This document shows positions 12,739 to 14,854 of a DNA stretch of 14,854 nucleotides, in pieces (the first letter of the stretch is position 1; each line of letters begins with the position of its first letter). Source of the DNA: an uncultured Pseudomonas sp. (lineage in GTDB: Bacteria; Pseudomonadota; Gammaproteobacteria; Pseudomonadales; Pseudomonadaceae). The notes below the pieces were generated by a model. It had not been told where the DNA came from. It did not search any database and saw nothing but the letters and a program-made list of their open reading frames with translations. The stretch spans positions 1 to 14,854 of the forward strand of contig CALUCI010000140.1 of assembly GCA_943914515.1 (NCBI GenBank), read 5' to 3'. A program made the position numbers and the translations under genes.

Positions 12739-13101
12739 ATGTCTCCTTTCAAGGGCCAGACCGGCCTCAAGCGTATCTTCAATGCCGCCGGCTATTCCTT
12801 CGATGGCCTGCGCGCGGCGTTTTCCGGCGAGGCTGCGTTTCGGCAACTGGTCCTGCTCAATGTGATTCTGGTGCCCTTTGCGTTCTGGCTGGATGTCAGC
12901 CGTGTCGAGCGGGCAATCCTGATTGCGGTCTGCCTGCTGGGGCTGATTGTCGAATTGCTCAACTCTGCGGTGGAGGCGGCGATTGACCGTATTTCGCTGG
13001 ACCGTCACCCGCTGTCGAAGAACGCCAAGGACATGGGCAGCGCCGCGCAATTCGTGGCACTGACCATGGTGGCGCTGGTGTGGGGCGTGATCCTTCTTTA
13101 A
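12739..13101 (+). CDS. dgkA: Diacylglycerol kinase DgkA
   Basis: The 120-residue protein has the standard length of the integral-membrane kinase. Three membrane segments are visible, at about residues 36-50, 57-77 and 102-120. The family motif ELLNSAVEAAIDRI (72-85) carries Glu72, Asn75 and Glu79, and KNAKDMGSAAQF (94-105) follows the short cytoplasmic loop. It phosphorylates diacylglycerol with ATP at the inner membrane, recycling lipid left from periplasmic glucan synthesis. ATG 12739 gives the canonical N-terminus, and the upstream ATG 12691 would add an unlikely 16 residues. The ribosome site is poor. Its stop overlaps the stop of the convergent LysR gene by 4 bases. Confidence 0.95.
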   Translation: MSPFKGQTGLKRIFNAAGYSFDGLRAAFSGEAAFRQLVLLNVILVPFAFWLDVSRVERAILIAVCLLGLIVELLNSAVEAAIDRISLDRHPLSKNAKDMGSAAQFVALTMVALVWGVILL

Positions 13102-14024
13102 GCGATGGTCGGCAGCACGATCTCGTCGCTGCGCTGAACCCCCGCGGTGAAGGTGCGGCACAGTTCGAGGAACTCGCGCATGGCAGAGGTCTGGTACTTC
13201 TGCTTGTGCCAGATGAAGAAGAACTGCCGCGCCAGGTCCAGTTCAGGTGTTTCCACCGCGACCAGACTGCCACGCCGAAATGCATCCCGCAGCGCCAGCC
13301 GGGAGATGCAGCCAATCCCCAATCCGGACTCCACCGCGCGCTTGATCGCTTCGGTGTGCTCCAGTTCAAGGCGGATATTCAGCGACGAGCGGTGATGGCG
13401 CATGGCCTGATCGAAGGTCAGGCGGGTGCCCGAGCCTTCCTCACGCAGGATCCACGCCTCGCGGGTGAGTTCTTCAAGGCTGGCCTGGCCGCGTTGCGCC
13501 AGCGGGTGTTGCGGGGCGCAGAACACCACCAGTTCATCCTCGACCCAGGGCTGCACTTCGAGGTCCGGATGGTTGCAGTCTCCCTCGATTAGACCCAGAT
13601 CAATTTCGTAATGCGCGACCTGATGCACGATGTGCGCAGTGTTCTGCACATGCAATTTGACCTGGCTCTCCGGGTGCACCTGCATGAAGCTGCCGATCAG
13701 CAAGGTTGCCAGGTAGTTGCCGATGGTCAGCGTGGCGCCCACCGCCAGCGAGCCGAAACCGGACTTGCCGTTGAGCAGGTCTTCGATTTCCTTGGCCTGA
13801 TCGAGCAGCGCCACGGCCTGAGGCAATAGCTGATGACCAAGGGCATTGAGGCTCAGCCGCTTGCCGGCACGGTCGAACAACTGGCAACTGGATTGCCGTT
13901 CGAGTTCAGTGATGGACGTGCTCGCAGCCGACTGCGAGAGCGCCAGTATGTTGGCCGCGCGCGACACACTTTGGTGCTGAGCGACGGCGACGAAGACCTG
14001 AAGTTGACGAAGTGTAAATCGCAT
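13098..14024 (-). CDS. finR: LysR-family regulator, FinR-like
   Basis: This 308-residue protein is typical LysR length. The N-terminal winged helix-turn-helix spans about residues 1-60 (LRQLQVFVAVAQHQSVSRAAN, then LSQSAASTSITELE). The remainder is the effector-binding domain (FGSLAVGATLTIGNYL near 90-105, GLGIGCISRLAL near 253-264). It is divergent from fpr with 120 bases between. FinR in P. putida is the LysR regulator divergent from fpr and activates it under redox stress, which supports the name. No clear ribosome site precedes ATG 14024, so a leaderless or very short leader is possible. A dyad upstream is the likely binding site. Confidence 0.85.
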   Translation of the reverse strand: MRFTLRQLQVFVAVAQHQSVSRAANILALSQSAASTSITELERQSSCQLFDRAGKRLSLNALGHQLLPQAVALLDQAKEIEDLLNGKSGFGSLAVGATLTIGNYLATLLIGSFMQVHPESQVKLHVQNTAHIVHQVAHYEIDLGLIEGDCNHPDLEVQPWVEDELVVFCAPQHPLAQRGQASLEELTREAWILREEGSGTRLTFDQAMRHHRSSLNIRLELEHTEAIKRAVESGLGIGCISRLALRDAFRRGSLVAVETPELDLARQFFFIWHKQKYQTSAMREFLELCRTFTAGVQRSDEIVLPTIA

Positions 14025-14036
14025 ATCTATATAACC

Positions 14037-14054
14037 GATAAGACATATCTTGAT
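14037..14054. promoter_or_regulatory. Probable LysR/FinR binding dyad between finR and fpr
   Basis: AAGA (14040-14043) and TCTT (14048-14051) flank CATA in an AT-rich dyad that reads GATAAGACATATCTTGAT. It ends 7 bases before the fpr -35 box and about 13 bases from the finR start. That is the normal place for a LysR activator that also represses itself. A strict T-N11-A core is not present, so the exact boundaries are uncertain. Confidence 0.5.
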
Positions 14055-14061
14055 AATTCAT

Positions 14062-14090
14062 TTAACAGATATTGTCCTCCGCACTAAACT
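14062..14090 (+). promoter_or_regulatory. Sigma-70 promoter of fpr
   Basis: TTAACA (14062-14067, 5 of 6 to the -35 consensus), a 17-base spacer, and TAAACT (14085-14090, 4 of 6 to the -10 consensus). Transcription would begin near 14097, giving a leader of about 48 bases that includes the fpr ribosome site. Confidence 0.65.
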
Positions 14091-14144
14091 ATCGCGCAAT
14101 CGCGCTCACGGTTTAGCGCTGCGTTTTTTTCAGGAGCCCCCTAC

Positions 14145-14854
14145 ATGAGCAACATGAACCACGAACGTGTCCTCAGTGTTCACCACTGGAACGACACCCT
14201 GTTCAGCTTCAAGTGCACCCGCGACCCGGGCCTGCGCTTCGAGAACGGTCAGTTCGTGATGATCGGCCTGCAGCAACCCAACGGCCGCCCGCTCATGCGC
14301 GCTTACTCCATCGCCAGCCCGAACTGGGAAGAGCATCTGGAGTTCTTCAGCATCAAGGTGCCGGACGGCCCGCTGACCTCGCAGCTGCAGCACCTGAAAG
14401 AAGGCGATGAAGTCATCATCAGCAAAAAGCCCACCGGCACGCTGGTACTTGACGACCTGAACCCTGGCAAGCACCTGTACCTGCTCAGCACCGGCACCGG
14501 TCTGGCGCCGTTCATGAGCGTCATCCAGGATCCGGAAACCTACGAGCGCTTCGAAAAAGTGATCCTGGTTCACGGTGTGCGTTACGTGAACGAAGTCGCC
14601 TACCGCGAGTTCATCACCGAGCACCTGCCGCAGAACGAGTTCTTCGGCGAAGCGCTGCGTGACAAGCTGATCTACTACCCGACCGTGACTCGCGAGCCGT
14701 TCGAGAACCAGGGCCGCCTGACCGACCTGATGCGCAGCGGCAAGCTGTTCAGCGACATCGGCCTGCCGCCGATCAACCCGCAGGACGACCGCGCGATGAT
14801 CTGCGGTAGCCCGAGCATGCTCGACGAGACCAGCGAAGTGCTGGACAGCTTCGG
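14145..14854 (+). CDS. fpr: Ferredoxin/flavodoxin-NADP+ reductase (3' end outside the window)
   Basis: 236 codons are present and the frame is still open at the window end. The family is about 259 residues, so roughly 20 are missing. The FAD site is RAYSIAS (52-58), the NADP-binding glycine motif is STGTGLAPF (115-123), and CGSPSML is at 220-226. It transfers electrons between NADPH and ferredoxin or flavodoxin for redox repair and biosynthesis. CAGGAG (14131-14136) eight bases before ATG 14145 fixes the start. A second ATG at 14154 is less well placed. It is divergent from finR, its probable activator. Confidence 0.96.
   Translation, partial: MSNMNHERVLSVHHWNDTLFSFKCTRDPGLRFENGQFVMIGLQQPNGRPLMRAYSIASPNWEEHLEFFSIKVPDGPLTSQLQHLKEGDEVIISKKPTGTLVLDDLNPGKHLYLLSTGTGLAPFMSVIQDPETYERFEKVILVHGVRYVNEVAYREFITEHLPQNEFFGEALRDKLIYYPTVTREPFENQGRLTDLMRSGKLFSDIGLPPINPQDDRAMICGSPSMLDETSEVLDSF

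Overview
The window is chromosomal DNA of a Pseudomonas, most likely of the P. fluorescens group. Protein sequences throughout are Pseudomonas-like, coding DNA is GC-rich, and the order tail genes, cinA, recA, recX matches the place where P. fluorescens-group strains carry R-type tailocins (between mutS and cinA-recA). The species call is inference from recalled synteny and sequence pattern, since no search was run.

Left third (1-6468, all + strand): the distal part of a P2-like contractile tail cluster. It holds the end of the sheath gene, tail tube, tail assembly chaperone with a frameshift-accessed extension, tape measure, a gpU-type tail terminator, gpX, gpD (baseplate hub/late control D), and then a lysis cassette of a GH19 endolysin, an inner-membrane spanin and an outer-membrane spanin nested inside it. 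No head, terminase, integrase or replication genes are visible, and the lysis genes directly follow gpD, which fits a tailocin (R-pyocin-like particle) better than a prophage. Sheath, tube, tape measure and baseplate proteins build the contractile particle. Endolysin and spanins release it by lysing the producer. The holin must lie outside the window.

Middle (6514-8644, + strand): cinA (pncC-type NMN deamidase), recA and recX. A clear LexA box lies in front of recA. No terminator is visible between the tailocin lysis genes and cinA.

Right part (8651-14854): a LOG-family gene (- strand), a 426-base gap with dyad elements, a small ribbon-helix-helix-like protein, a secreted protein resembling PA3611 (- strand), a DTW-domain tRNA-modification enzyme, the response regulator ErdR, diacylglycerol kinase, a LysR regulator resembling FinR (- strand) and, divergent from it, the start of fpr (ferredoxin/flavodoxin-NADP reductase), cut by the window end. 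This part looks like ordinary core genome.

The points most worth a second look are: the CTT-TGA (+1) frameshift candidate in the tail chaperone; the lower-GC tape-measure gene that looks like a swapped cassette; two terminator-like hairpins inside the tailocin operon ahead of and within the lysis region; three GTGCCGT heptamers at exact 36-base spacing beside a consensus -10; and a perfect 8-10-8 dyad in the gap at 9773-10198. I see no wholly new system. The window is a known tailocin layout with several unexplained control elements.
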